Positions 16,023 through 24,604 are shown, numbered from the stretch's first letter. The stretch is 31,479 nucleotides of DNA from a bacterium (GCA_024224995.1 JAAENB010000293.1:1-31479), one strand, 5' to 3'. Numbers and translations: made by a program. Notes: generated by a model from the letters alone, not told the origin.

Positions 16023-16043
16023 CCGCTTACAGGCATAATTTAG

Positions 16044-17288
16044 ATGGTCCGTAAACACTACAGAGAGGTCAAAAAAGCCCTGAAAAAGGGCAAGCTCGTA
16101 GACACCTTTGCCCTGGGGAAGTACGCTTTTTCTCCCTATGGCGCCTGCGGCCATGCCTGCAAATACTGCGACGGCAGGGCTGAGAAGTATTATGTTCAGG
16201 GCGATTTTGAGCGGGATATTGTTATTCGCAGCAATCTTCCGGATCTCCTCAAAATTGAACTGCCCAAATTACGGGAACCGGGAAATGTTTCTATTGGTTC
16301 GGGAATCAGTGACCCATACCAGCCCGTGGATAAAGAGGAAGGGCTCATGCGGCAGTGCGCCTCTGTCCTTGCGGAACACGATTTTTCCGCAGCCTTGCTT
16401 ACCAAATCGTCCCTTGTAATGCGTGATATTGATCTGTGGAAGGAAGTCCATAAAAAAAGCGGCTTTACCCTCATGGTGTCGCTCACCTTTACCGATGACA
16501 GCCTGCGGCAAATCTTTGAACCGGGAGCCAGTCCCGTTGAAGAGCGCTTTGCCATGCTTGAGGCCTTTAAAAAAGAGGGCATGAACGCCGGGGTTCTGGC
16601 TCTTCCCCTGCTTCCCCATATTTCCGACAACTCCGAAAATATTCTTAAACTCGTTGAACGGCTTGCTGCCATTGGGGTGGATTTTATTTATCCCGGCGGC
16701 CTTACGCTCCGTCCGGGCAGGCAGAAAGACCTTTTTATGCACACCCTGCGGCAGCACTTTCCCCATCTTGAAAAATCCTATATCGATATTTACCGGGAGG
16801 AGCGGCAGTCGGGCGCGCCGGTGAATTCATATAACCGGGAACTTTCGGAGAGAATTATCGACATATTTTCTCCTTTTTCAATGCCCGTGGAAGTGCCGCA
16901 CCATGTATACAAAGACCGGTTTCCCATTTATGACGAGGTTTATATTTTGCTGGCCCATATGAGGGATCTTTATTTGCGCAAGGGCGTGGATGTTTCTCCT
17001 CTTGAAAAAAGCCGCGCCAGGTATATTAAATGGCTTCTGGAAGAAAAGACCTATTTTAACCGGAAGCGGAAACTCGATTACCGCTATTTGGAAGATAAAT
17101 TTTTGGACCTGGTCCGGGGCAATCCTCGGGCGGAGCACATACCTCAGAGCTCTTTTGAAGAGTTTTCTTCTATGGCAGAGATCCTGGGGAATGAGAAGCT
17201 GGCCGGTCTTATTGAAAAGATTGCCCTGGAACGAATGACTTTTGATTACGTGAAATTAGCACCTCAGAGCTCTTTTAAAGAGCTCTGA
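16044..17288 (+). CDS. spore-photolyase-like (SplB/COG1533) radical SAM protein, 414 aa
   Basis: Radical SAM protein of the SplB-like group. SPYGACGHACKYC at 30-42 gives cluster ligands Cys35, Cys39 and Cys42. SIGSGISDPYQPV, LLTKSSL and FTLMVSLTF are conserved core blocks. True spore photoproduct lyase is improbable without other sporulation genes; most relatives have no known substrate. The ATG lies 21 bases after a long hairpin and has no clear ribosome binding site. Oddity: residues 367-373 (PQSSFEE) and the last eight (PQSSFKEL plus stop) are both encoded by copies of the GAGCTC palindrome, in the same frame, so the C-terminus appears to have been built or replaced by a repeat. hrpB follows after 65 bases. 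Confidence 0.85.
   Translation: MVRKHYREVKKALKKGKLVDTFALGKYAFSPYGACGHACKYCDGRAEKYYVQGDFERDIVIRSNLPDLLKIELPKLREPGNVSIGSGISDPYQPVDKEEGLMRQCASVLAEHDFSAALLTKSSLVMRDIDLWKEVHKKSGFTLMVSLTFTDDSLRQIFEPGASPVEERFAMLEAFKKEGMNAGVLALPLLPHISDNSENILKLVERLAAIGVDFIYPGGLTLRPGRQKDLFMHTLRQHFPHLEKSYIDIYREERQSGAPVNSYNRELSERIIDIFSPFSMPVEVPHHVYKDRFPIYDEVYILLAHMRDLYLRKGVDVSPLEKSRARYIKWLLEEKTYFNRKRKLDYRYLEDKFLDLVRGNPRAEHIPQSSFEEFSSMAEILGNEKLAGLIEKIALERMTFDYVKLAPQSSFKEL
17141..17162 (+). repeat. GAGCTC palindrome family, copy 4 (inside a coding sequence)
   Basis: ACCTCAGAGCTCTTTT then GAAGAG, one base different from the left arm and centre of other copies; the right arm is lost. It lies within the photolyase-like gene and encodes PQSSFEE. 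Confidence 0.75.
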
Positions 17289-17291
17289 GGT
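17261..17291 (+). repeat. GAGCTC palindrome family, copy 5 (carries a stop codon)
   Basis: Complete 15-base arms around one T. The TGA at 17286-17288, inside the right arm, ends the photolyase-like gene. Its left flank ATTAGC is shared with copy 2. In position it could also form the 3'-end hairpin of the mRNA, but no T run follows. Confidence 0.88.
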
Positions 17292-17353
17292 CGCACCGGT
17301 CGCACCGCCCAATATTCCTTGACAGACCGGCTCTCTGTGCATAAAAGCATGTC

Positions 17354-19897
17354 ATGAATAACAAGGAAATTACCTCACTGCCAATATATCCTTACCTGGA
17401 TGATATTATAAAGTCTCTGGAACAAAACAGTACTCTTATGCTTCACGCGGAAACAGGCGCCGGAAAAACCACGCTTCTTCCGTGGAAAATAATCGCTTAT
17501 CCTGCTTTTAAGAATTCAAAGATTCTGCTGCTTCAGCCTCGGCGAATAGCGGCACGAGCCGCGGCAGAGCGCATCGCAGCCTTGCTGGGCGAAAAGGTGG
17601 GCCGGTCTGTTGGACTTCGTACCCGGCATGAAACCCTTGTGAGCAGCGCAACCAGGTTGGAAGTGGTAACGGAAGGCATTCTTACGCGCATAATCCAGAA
17701 CGACCAGTCTCTTGAAAATTACGGGATTATTATTTTTGATGAATTCCACGAACGGAATTTGCAGGGCGATACAGGGCTTGCTTTTGCCTGGGACTGCCGG
17801 GAGACTCTTCGTCCCGATCTTAAAATAATATTCATGTCGGCAACTTTACCGGCGAAGGAGCTGCGAACAGTTTTTGGTGATATCCCGGTGATTTCCGTGC
17901 CGGGCCGCACATACCCGGTAGCAGTATCTTATCATGAGCCTGGCAGCAATGAAAAGATTCAAGAGGGGGTTGTGCGCCTTGTAAAGGAGGCCGGGCTTCT
18001 GCTCTCTTCGGAAAAAAATAATGGCGATATTCTTGTTTTTTTACCGGGGTTTCGGGAAATTAACCGTTCCCGGAAATTGCTGGAGACTATACAGCCCGGA
18101 TATGAGCATAATATTTTTATTCTTCATGGCCGTTTGCAGCCGGAAGAACAGAGAAAGGTTTTAGCCCCCGAATTCGCAAATTCGGGCCGGATTATCCTTG
18201 CAACGAATGTGGCAGAGACCAGCCTTACCATACCGGGAGTCCGGGCAGTGATTGATATGGGACTTGAGCGCCGGGTCCGTTTTCAGGCGCGAACCGGCAT
18301 GGATCACTGGGATACGTCAGCCATCAGCAATGCTTCGGCCGAACAGCGTAAAGGCCGGGCAGGGCGTTTGGGACCCGGTTTTTGCCTGCGATGGTGGTCT
18401 GAAGCAGAGCCGCGCAGCGATTTTTCTCTCCCCGAAATAATGGAGGCCGATCTCTCTCCCTTAGTACTGGAAACGGCGCTCTGGGGAGCCCGGTCTCCAT
18501 ACGATCTAAAATGGCTCACTCCGCCGCCTAAAGGGTCGGTACAAAGAGCCTCGGGCCTTCTTAAAGAGCTTGCCCTGGCAGATGGGGAAGAACGCATAAC
18601 AGCACAGGGGAAAAAGGCCGCGCGAATGGGGCTGCATCCCCGGCTGGGCCGTATGATTCTTTCGGCATTAGATAAAGGGTGGATTAGTACTGCCGCGCTA
18701 ACTGCCGCTATCCTTGAAGAGGGAGATCCCTTAAAAGGAACTGATCCCGATTTTCGAGACAGGCTTTCGGCATGGGCCTCATGGGAATCGGGTAAATCCG
18801 GCAGTTTGCCAGGGGGAGCTGCCCGGCGCATAGAAGGAGAGGCGCGGCGAATAATCCGCTCCGCAGGGTTGGACCCTGGAATACTAAGGGGCAGCAGTAT
18901 TGATCCCGGCTTAGCAGGGAAACTGCTTCTTCTTGCCTATCCCGACCGGGCCGCGCAGCGCGTGAAGGGGAGCGGCGATGGCTATCGCCTGGTATTTGTC
19001 ACGGGACGAGGAGCCCGTATAAGAGGGGATCTGGCGAACGAGGAGTTTCTCGCTGCCGCGGAAATAGACGGCGGTGAAACAGAAGCAACGATCTTTCTTG
19101 CGGCTCCCGTTACCCTGGATGACCTGGAAAGCGGTTTTGCCGGAGCGCCTGTTGAGAAAAATATTATCGAGTGGTCCGGCTGGATTCCCAGATCAAGAAC
19201 GGAACGCTGCGTTGGCAGAATAAAACTTCGCGAAAACCTCCGGTCCCTCTCTTCAAGCGATTTATCAGGCTCAACGGGTTTAATAGAAGAACTGCACCAG
19301 GCAGTTCTTGAACGCCTTCGACGGGAAGGGCTGGAACAGCTTCCCTGGAGCAGTAACGCACGCCGTTTCTGCGCGCGATGCTGCTTTGTGCAAAAATACG
19401 GCAGCCAAAAAGACTGGCCCCATTTCTCAATGAAAGCACTTAGCCGTGAAATGGAAAACTGGCTCCTTCCTTCGGGAAACTGGACCGGCGGTTCCGTATT
19501 CACGGAAGAGTCTGTTCTGCTGGGACTGAAACACCGGCTGGGCTGGGAACGGGCTGCGGTCCTGGATAAGCTGGCTCCGGAAATGATAGAACTTCCTTCG
19601 GGCAGCAAAAAGACCCTTGACTATGAAAGCGGGGATATACCAGTGCTTGCCGCACGCTTACAGGAATTTTTCGGTTGTAGAGAGACGCCGGTTTTATGCG
19701 GTGAGCCGCTTCTTTTGCACCTGCTGAATCCCGCAAGCAGGCCTGTGCAAATTACCCGTGACCTGGACGGTTTCTGGGACCGGGCCTATCCTGAAGTAAA
19801 AAAAGAACTCAAAGGGCGATATCCACGTCATTATTGGCCCGACAATCCCCGGGAAGCAGAGGCTACTGCGAGGGCTAAACCAAGAAAATCAAGGTGA
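17354..19897 (+). CDS. hrpB: ATP-dependent helicase HrpB, 847 aa
   Basis: DEAH-type RNA helicase HrpB. Walker A GAGKTT at 35-40, QPRRIAARAAA (motif Ia) at 61-71, DEFHER at 129-134 (the Ala of DEAH is Phe, usual in HrpB), SAT at 162-164, ATNVAETSLTIPG (motif V) and QRKGRAGR (motif VI) are present in order. The helicase-associated and HrpB C-terminal domains follow (LDYESGDIPVLAARLQEFFG and LHLLNPASRPVQITRDL near the end are characteristic). Length is normal for the family. Cellular role is poorly defined; RNA or ribosome-related remodelling is assumed. The ATG at 17354 lacks a strong ribosome binding site. A bidirectional terminator follows. Confidence 0.95.
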   Translation: MNNKEITSLPIYPYLDDIIKSLEQNSTLMLHAETGAGKTTLLPWKIIAYPAFKNSKILLLQPRRIAARAAAERIAALLGEKVGRSVGLRTRHETLVSSATRLEVVTEGILTRIIQNDQSLENYGIIIFDEFHERNLQGDTGLAFAWDCRETLRPDLKIIFMSATLPAKELRTVFGDIPVISVPGRTYPVAVSYHEPGSNEKIQEGVVRLVKEAGLLLSSEKNNGDILVFLPGFREINRSRKLLETIQPGYEHNIFILHGRLQPEEQRKVLAPEFANSGRIILATNVAETSLTIPGVRAVIDMGLERRVRFQARTGMDHWDTSAISNASAEQRKGRAGRLGPGFCLRWWSEAEPRSDFSLPEIMEADLSPLVLETALWGARSPYDLKWLTPPPKGSVQRASGLLKELALADGEERITAQGKKAARMGLHPRLGRMILSALDKGWISTAALTAAILEEGDPLKGTDPDFRDRLSAWASWESGKSGSLPGGAARRIEGEARRIIRSAGLDPGILRGSSIDPGLAGKLLLLAYPDRAAQRVKGSGDGYRLVFVTGRGARIRGDLANEEFLAAAEIDGGETEATIFLAAPVTLDDLESGFAGAPVEKNIIEWSGWIPRSRTERCVGRIKLRENLRSLSSSDLSGSTGLIEELHQAVLERLRREGLEQLPWSSNARRFCARCCFVQKYGSQKDWPHFSMKALSREMENWLLPSGNWTGGSVFTEESVLLGLKHRLGWERAAVLDKLAPEMIELPSGSKKTLDYESGDIPVLAARLQEFFGCRETPVLCGEPLLLHLLNPASRPVQITRDLDGFWDRAYPEVKKELKGRYPRHYWPDNPREAEATARAKPRKSR

Positions 19898-19914
19898 TTG
19901 TTTGCTTTAAAAAT

Positions 19915-19968
19915 GCTCCAATAAAGAGCTCTGAGGTCTTTGTCTCCCGAAAAGCTCTTTATTGGAGC
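19915..19968. terminator. bidirectional terminator between hrpB and the beta-helix gene, with repeat half-copy
   Basis: Perfect 16-base arms (19915-19930 and 19953-19968) around a 22-base loop. TTTT follows on the plus strand and ATTTTTAAA on the minus strand, so it can serve both convergent genes. Bases 19923-19937 (AAAGAGCTCTGAGGT) equal one arm of the GAGCTC palindrome family (copy 6), so the terminator seems to have been built from, or invaded by, that repeat. Confidence 0.7.
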
Positions 19969-19997
19969 TTTTCGGGCCGTTCACTCCGTATTATTCG

Positions 19998-21395
19998 TTA
20001 TTCGCAATATTCGTAAGCACCAACATCATACCCGCTTCCCTGGGGTCTGACATTCCGGTCTCTGTCCACGGTTACTGCTGCCAGGGAAATTCCATAATCT
20101 ATGGCAGGTGAGCCCGCGCTTAGATGATAGTCATCTGAAGTCATGTCAACAAAAGCCGAAGCATCCGCTGCTAAATTTGAAGAATCGCCTGCTTCTGCTG
20201 GTTTTGTATTGAGAAAAAGATTATTTTTCACTTCAAAACCGGAGCCGTATCCGCCGGCGCTTTCAAAATTTTTGCTGTTATTGGCGAATGTTGAATTATA
20301 GATATGCAGATTCTCAATAGCATCTTCATATCGAACTGCTCGTGCCGTATCGTATATAACGGCATTTTTCAGGGTGACCCAGGCGCCTCCTTTTGATCCC
20401 GGTCCTCTGAGTCTAAAGGCAATATCATTATCATACGTTGTTATGCCGTCGAATTCTACTTCCACATTATGCTTAATATTAAAGGCGGCTCCGTTACTCA
20501 TATACTCACTATACCAGCCATGAGCAAGAACGTTTTTAATAACAAGCTTTCCGCGGCCGTCAGCAATATAGTATTTTGTATCCACGGCATTTTCTCCCGG
20601 ATTCTTTCCTTCCAGTTCCGCGAATCCGGCGCCTGCTGCTAAGGTTTGCGGTAAGGGACCATTCCAGAGATGGCAGTTTTCTACGGTGATATTGTTCCAG
20701 CCGCCATATTGAAACTGCAGCGCGTCTCCTGAGACATAGTAAATTTCAACACTCCGGATTGTTAGATTATTTACTCCGCCGGTAACCAGTCCGTGCGCGT
20801 CATCCCGTGTCAATGCCCCGCTTCCGTTTTCATAAAACCAGAGAGCATTATGAATGATACAATTTTCAACCAGGACATTTTCCGGTGCTGCCATATCAAC
20901 AGCGTCACGTTTTGTGTTTTTTACTTCTAACCCGCTGAGAATAAGATTATCACCGCTATCCCGAACCTTGATAATATCGGCGCTTCTCCATTCTCCGTCA
21001 AAAACAATATCTTTTATTGAGATATATGCTTTTGTAATATCCATAACATAATTAGAATCCGGATTGGTGGAATTTGTTACAATAACCGTTTCCCCATTGT
21101 AGCCGCTTAGAGTAATTCTCCCACCTGCCGTACCCGCTTTCGGAAAGGTAATTTTTTCATCGTATGTCCCCTCCCTGAGATAGACTGTTTCCCCCCCCTC
21201 TGCCGCGCTTAATCCTTTTTTAATAGTAAGAAAAGGTTCGTCAAAGGTTCCCTCATTGGAATCAGACCCTGAAAGAGATACATAGTATCCCTTTTCCGGT
21301 TCCTGCTCCTGTTCATCTATTATTTCGCAACCCCCAAAAACCGTTATTGTGGTTAAAAAAAGACTCATTACTCCCGGTACTAGATAGTTTTTCAT
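19998..21395 (-). CDS. parallel beta-helix lipoprotein, 465 aa
   Basis: Exported lipoprotein: signal peptide up to VFGGC with Cys23, then a short acidic linker. Next comes the opening signature of DUF1565/right-handed beta-helix proteins (YYVSLSGSDSNEGT, FLTIKKGLSAAEGGETVYLREGTY). Around ten short parallel-helix rungs follow (patterns such as NVLVENCIIHN, NLTIRSVEIYY, NITVENCHLWN). The end, GSPAIDYG then DVGAYEY, is typical of polysaccharide-lyase-like or adhesin beta-helices. I see no clear pectate-lyase catalytic set, so activity on polysaccharide is only possible. GGAGG four bases before the ATG fixes the start, 23 codons inside the longest frame. Confidence 0.83.
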   Translation of the reverse strand: MKNYLVPGVMSLFLTTITVFGGCEIIDEQEQEPEKGYYVSLSGSDSNEGTFDEPFLTIKKGLSAAEGGETVYLREGTYDEKITFPKAGTAGGRITLSGYNGETVIVTNSTNPDSNYVMDITKAYISIKDIVFDGEWRSADIIKVRDSGDNLILSGLEVKNTKRDAVDMAAPENVLVENCIIHNALWFYENGSGALTRDDAHGLVTGGVNNLTIRSVEIYYVSGDALQFQYGGWNNITVENCHLWNGPLPQTLAAGAGFAELEGKNPGENAVDTKYYIADGRGKLVIKNVLAHGWYSEYMSNGAAFNIKHNVEVEFDGITTYDNDIAFRLRGPGSKGGAWVTLKNAVIYDTARAVRYEDAIENLHIYNSTFANNSKNFESAGGYGSGFEVKNNLFLNTKPAEAGDSSNLAADASAFVDMTSDDYHLSAGSPAIDYGISLAAVTVDRDRNVRPQGSGYDVGAYEYCE

Positions 21396-21501
21396 ACTTC
21401 CTCCATGTGTATGTTTTATATATGATGCATCAGCGCATCCAAAACAGACGGAATGGGGGATCAAAAGGTTCCATAAAAAATTTTTTTTTGTAGTACGTTT
21501 T

Positions 21502-21534
21502 CACCTCAGAGCTCTTTAAAAGAGCTCTGAGGTG
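21502..21534. repeat. GAGCTC palindrome family, copy 7
   Basis: Perfect 16-base arms CACCTCAGAGCTCTTT and complement around one A, so the centre is inverted relative to copies 2, 3 and 5. It lies between the divergent beta-helix and YhcG-type nuclease genes. Confidence 0.88.
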
Positions 21535-21559
21535 GCGGCTGTGGGCGGCTGCGGCTTGA

Positions 21560-21586
21560 AATTCTGCGACAGCTTGTCGCAGAATT
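21560..21586. repeat. palindrome shared with the YhcG-type coding sequence
   Basis: Perfect 12-base arms AATTCTGCGACA/TGTCGCAGAATT around GCT. The inner CTGCGACAGCTTGTCGCAG recurs exactly at 21977-21995 inside the nuclease gene, where it encodes LRQLVA. Confidence 0.75.
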
Positions 21587-21615
21587 AGCATTTCAGGGTT
21601 TTTGTGCAAAAACAC

Positions 21616-21644
21616 TTGACATTTTGATGGTATGAATTATTTAT
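21616..21644 (+). promoter_or_regulatory. promoter of the YhcG-type nuclease gene
   Basis: TTGACA (21616-21621), a 17-base spacer, ATTTAT (21639-21644). The transcript would start near 21651, downstream of the longest-frame start at 21632, which supports the ATG at 21686. Confidence 0.55.
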
Positions 21645-21685
21645 CACTAAATTTATGTTTAGTGTTTTGGGGAGGTTGTTTTAAA

Positions 21686-22678
21686 ATGAGTGACATAAAA
21701 AGCAGTGACTACAATGATTTTTTAAGTGATATCAAAGAAAAGATCCATTCTGCCAGGATTAAAGCATCTCGCATAGTAAACAGAGAACTTAACGCCTTAT
21801 ACTGGAACATTGGCAAGGCAATAGTAGAAAAGCAAAAGGAACTTGGATGGGGCAAATCGATTGTAGAAAAACTTTCAGCCGACCTTTGTACAAATTTTCC
21901 CGGAATTTCAGGGTTTTCCACCCGGAATTTATGGGATATGAAAAGGTTTTATGAACAGTATCATGATCACGAGAATCTGCGACAGCTTGTCGCAGAAATA
22001 CCCTGGGGGCATAACCTGCTGATAATGAACAAAATTTCGGATTATGACGCACGTAAATATTATATTGAGGCATCTATTCAAAACAGCTGGAGCCGCAATG
22101 TCCTTCTTAACCAGGTAAAAGCTGACTCATACAAACATCATGTCTTAATTGATAAACAGCACAATTTTGAGAAGACGCTGCCGGAACACCAGGCTGAGCA
22201 AGCAGATAAAACGATGAAAGATGTATATACGCTCGATTTTCTTGGAATATCCAAACCGGTCTTAGAGTATGAATTGGAACAACGGATGATAAACGGTATA
22301 CGGGATGTGCTTATTGAATTTGGTCATGGTTTCGCTTTTATCGGCAACCAGTATAAAATGAAACTCAACAATAAAGATTACTATGTTGATCTTCTTTTTT
22401 TCAACAGGAAATTGAAATGCCTTGTTGCTGTTGATCTTAAAGTCGGGGAGTTTAAGGCGGAATATGCCGGAAAAATGAACCTGTATTTAAACCTGCTTGA
22501 TGACTATGAAAGAGAAGATGGGGAAACTTCTTCCATTGGGATTATTCTCTGCGCCGAGCGCGATAGAATTGAAGTTGAATATTCGTTACGGGGAATTGAT
22601 AAACCTATGGGAGTGGCGGAATATAGGCTTACCAAAACATTGGTTGAGAGGTTGAAGGATAAGCTTTCTTCTGTTTAA
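21686..22678 (+). CDS. YhcG-type PD-(D/E)xK nuclease (DUF1016), 330 aa
   Basis: YhcG-family protein: an N-terminal DUF1016 helical domain (about 12-150: ALYWNIGKAIVEKQ, GFSTRNLWDMKRFY, EIPWGHNLLI) and a C-terminal PD-(D/E)xK nuclease domain (about 180-325) with Asp235 in YYVDLLFF and Asp250-Leu-Lys252 as the likely catalytic set. Relatives occur as stand-alone genes in mobile and defence-related regions; the substrate is not established. GGGGAGG lies about ten bases before the ATG at 21686, and the promoter fits that start. The sequence for residues 98-104 is a palindrome that also occurs upstream of the gene. Confidence 0.9.
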   Translation: MSDIKSSDYNDFLSDIKEKIHSARIKASRIVNRELNALYWNIGKAIVEKQKELGWGKSIVEKLSADLCTNFPGISGFSTRNLWDMKRFYEQYHDHENLRQLVAEIPWGHNLLIMNKISDYDARKYYIEASIQNSWSRNVLLNQVKADSYKHHVLIDKQHNFEKTLPEHQAEQADKTMKDVYTLDFLGISKPVLEYELEQRMINGIRDVLIEFGHGFAFIGNQYKMKLNNKDYYVDLLFFNRKLKCLVAVDLKVGEFKAEYAGKMNLYLNLLDDYEREDGETSSIGIILCAERDRIEVEYSLRGIDKPMGVAEYRLTKTLVERLKDKLSSV

Positions 22679-22958
22679 GAGTTGGAATAAGAGAGGCATA
22701 TAAAGATGCCCCCGGTCTGGATGAGAAACACAATGGAAATATTCTCCCGTACTTTTGCTTCCCCCTTGTGCGTTAAATCAATAAATAATTGCGAAAGACA
22801 GTTTTATCATTTCTACATTGATTCTAGGGGTATAAAAGAGTGTTGTCAAACAGTAAAAAAATCTTCCGGAAAGAACTCCGGGAGTATAAAAAACTTGTAT
22901 TATTCTCAGTATTTATTTCAAAGTTTAAATTATATTAAATAAATAAGGAGTTTGAATT
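22679..22958. other. intergenic region before the four-repeat lipoprotein
   Basis: AT-rich spacer. A 78-codon plus-strand frame at 22706-22942 has no ribosome binding site and low-complexity composition; I do not call it. AAGGAG before 22959 is the next gene's ribosome binding site. Confidence 0.4.
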
Positions 22959-24569
22959 ATGATAAAAAGATTTTTACTGTTTTTTATTCTTTCTATTGCC
23001 CTTGGCTGTTCCCAGAGCGGTTTTGATGATGACGATGGGGGCGGCGGTGATGGTCCCGGCGGACCGGACGGACCCGGCGGGAATGCCGGAACGGAGTATG
23101 AGCTTGTTATGCGGATCGATCAGGACGGCACGGTACTGCAAGGGGCCTGGGATACAGCCTATGACAGGATAATTAACCGGCTCGACGATTGTATCCTTCG
23201 TTTTGGGAATCGTCTGGCAAAACCGAAGCATATTGAGTATACAAGTAATTCCATACGCTTTGATTTTATTTCTTTAAATGGCGTCTATGACAGTTGGGAC
23301 GACTATGCCTTTGTCCTGGTTGAAGAAAATATCCAGGCAGGAGTGGGAGTGAATTCCCGGCGCGGAACGCCTCTGGAGGTTTGGAAAAAGGATCTGGACC
23401 AGCATATCGATGATGTCTTTAACGGTAGTACGATTGAGATTTACTGCCCCGGCAGTAAGTATACCAGCATTGCTTCTTTTAATACGGCCGGTGCCGCAAT
23501 CAGCGGTTCATGGGACGCGATGCATAACGCGGTTACAACAAAGGGAGCGAACGTAAAAGTAAAGGTAGATAACCGTATCCTTATGCCGCCCCATGTTGAA
23601 TACGGCGACGATTATGTTAATTTCGATACCCTGGGACTGGCCGCGCATCACAATAGTAACGATGCCTATGCCTACGCCAATGTTATTAACAATACCCGGG
23701 CCGGTATTGGGGCACGCTTAAGGAGAGCTATAGCTACGGAAATCTGGAAAAAAGACGCGGACCAGGACACGACAGAAGATTTTTTCAGGGGCATGAATAT
23801 AGAAGTCTTCACGGAAGATGTGTACACAAAAGAGTTCATTATGAATGACGCCGGTATGATGTGGAAAGGCGACTGGAACGAGCTGTATGACCTTGTGGTA
23901 AACCAGGGAGTCGATTGCAAGATCAAGTTCGACAACAGGATCAGCAACCCTCAATATATTGAATTTGGTCTTAATTCATTGGAATTTGACTTTCATAACC
24001 TGCAAGCCTGGCATAACAGTAGTGATAACTATGAATCGTATGCACTGGTAATACTCGATTATTCTAACGAAGCAAAGCTCTCTGCAAGCTATAGAAGGTC
24101 TTTTTGGTCCACTGTATGGAAAAAGTCGATTGAGCAGCATCCCTTAGCATATAACAATCCCATGACAATAACGGTTCTCTGTAATGAGAATTCCGGTTAT
24201 AAAAAAGAGGTAAGCCTTATGGGTGACGGTTCTGAGATGTTCGGCTCTCATGAAGATTTATATAATAATCTTACAAACGCCGACAAAGCACACTGGTATA
24301 AAATCCGCCTCGACAACCGGATTACCATGCCCGAAGTGATTGAATACGGCAATAATTATACCGAAAAGATCTTTTTTGATTACAACAGCCTCTCGGCTTA
24401 CGTCAGCACGTGGAACTGTTTTGCCACAACGGTTCTTGAATACGGTGTGGTAAACGGTATTACGGGAACATACCGGAGAGGAGATCACACTGTTATACTG
24501 AAATCCAACCTTGACCAGCATGCCCTCTACACAATGCAGGATAAGGATCTTGATATATTTATTAGGTAG
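22959..24569 (+). CDS. lipoprotein with four tandem ~120-residue repeats, 536 aa
   Basis: Signal peptide with lipid-anchor Cys17 (IALGC), then an acidic and Gly/Pro-rich linker (22-43), then four repeats: about 47-163, 168-285, 289-408 and 414-535. Each has G-x-W-D or an equivalent near position 18, a (K/R)(V/F/L)DNRI-like turn (FGNRL, VDNRI, FDNRI, LDNRI) followed by P-x-(H/Y/V)-(V/I)-E-(Y/F), and R-R then WKK-(x3)-(D/E)QH near the end. The fourth repeat loses WKK. I do not recognise the repeat; each looks like an all-beta domain and the array may be a surface binder. AAGGAG precedes the ATG. It probably sits in the outer membrane. Function not known. Confidence 0.85.
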   Translation: MIKRFLLFFILSIALGCSQSGFDDDDGGGGDGPGGPDGPGGNAGTEYELVMRIDQDGTVLQGAWDTAYDRIINRLDDCILRFGNRLAKPKHIEYTSNSIRFDFISLNGVYDSWDDYAFVLVEENIQAGVGVNSRRGTPLEVWKKDLDQHIDDVFNGSTIEIYCPGSKYTSIASFNTAGAAISGSWDAMHNAVTTKGANVKVKVDNRILMPPHVEYGDDYVNFDTLGLAAHHNSNDAYAYANVINNTRAGIGARLRRAIATEIWKKDADQDTTEDFFRGMNIEVFTEDVYTKEFIMNDAGMMWKGDWNELYDLVVNQGVDCKIKFDNRISNPQYIEFGLNSLEFDFHNLQAWHNSSDNYESYALVILDYSNEAKLSASYRRSFWSTVWKKSIEQHPLAYNNPMTITVLCNENSGYKKEVSLMGDGSEMFGSHEDLYNNLTNADKAHWYKIRLDNRITMPEVIEYGNNYTEKIFFDYNSLSAYVSTWNCFATTVLEYGVVNGITGTYRRGDHTVILKSNLDQHALYTMQDKDLDIFIR

Positions 24570-24578
24570 GGATTGTTG

Positions 24579-24604
24579 CCGGGGAGAGACTCTTCTCTCC
24601 CCGG
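24579..24604. terminator. hairpin between convergent lipoprotein and ferredoxin-like genes
   Basis: Perfect 11-base stem CCGGGGAGAGA/TCTCTCCCCGG with a four-base loop. It lies between stop codons at 24569 and 24610. No T run; probable shared transcript end. Confidence 0.55.

Noticed and set aside
17316..17344. Promoter for hrpB at TTGACA 17318
   Set aside because: Spacing to the nearest -10-like hexamer is too short (13-15 bases) and the start site would fall almost on the ATG.
13202..21534. CRISPR-like array from the seven repeated palindromes
   Set aside because: Copies are hundreds to thousands of bases apart with genes between them, and no cas gene is present.
22706..22942. 78-codon plus-strand frame between nuclease and lipoprotein genes
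   Set aside because: No ribosome binding site, no hydrophobic or domain pattern, AT-rich composition typical of a spacer.
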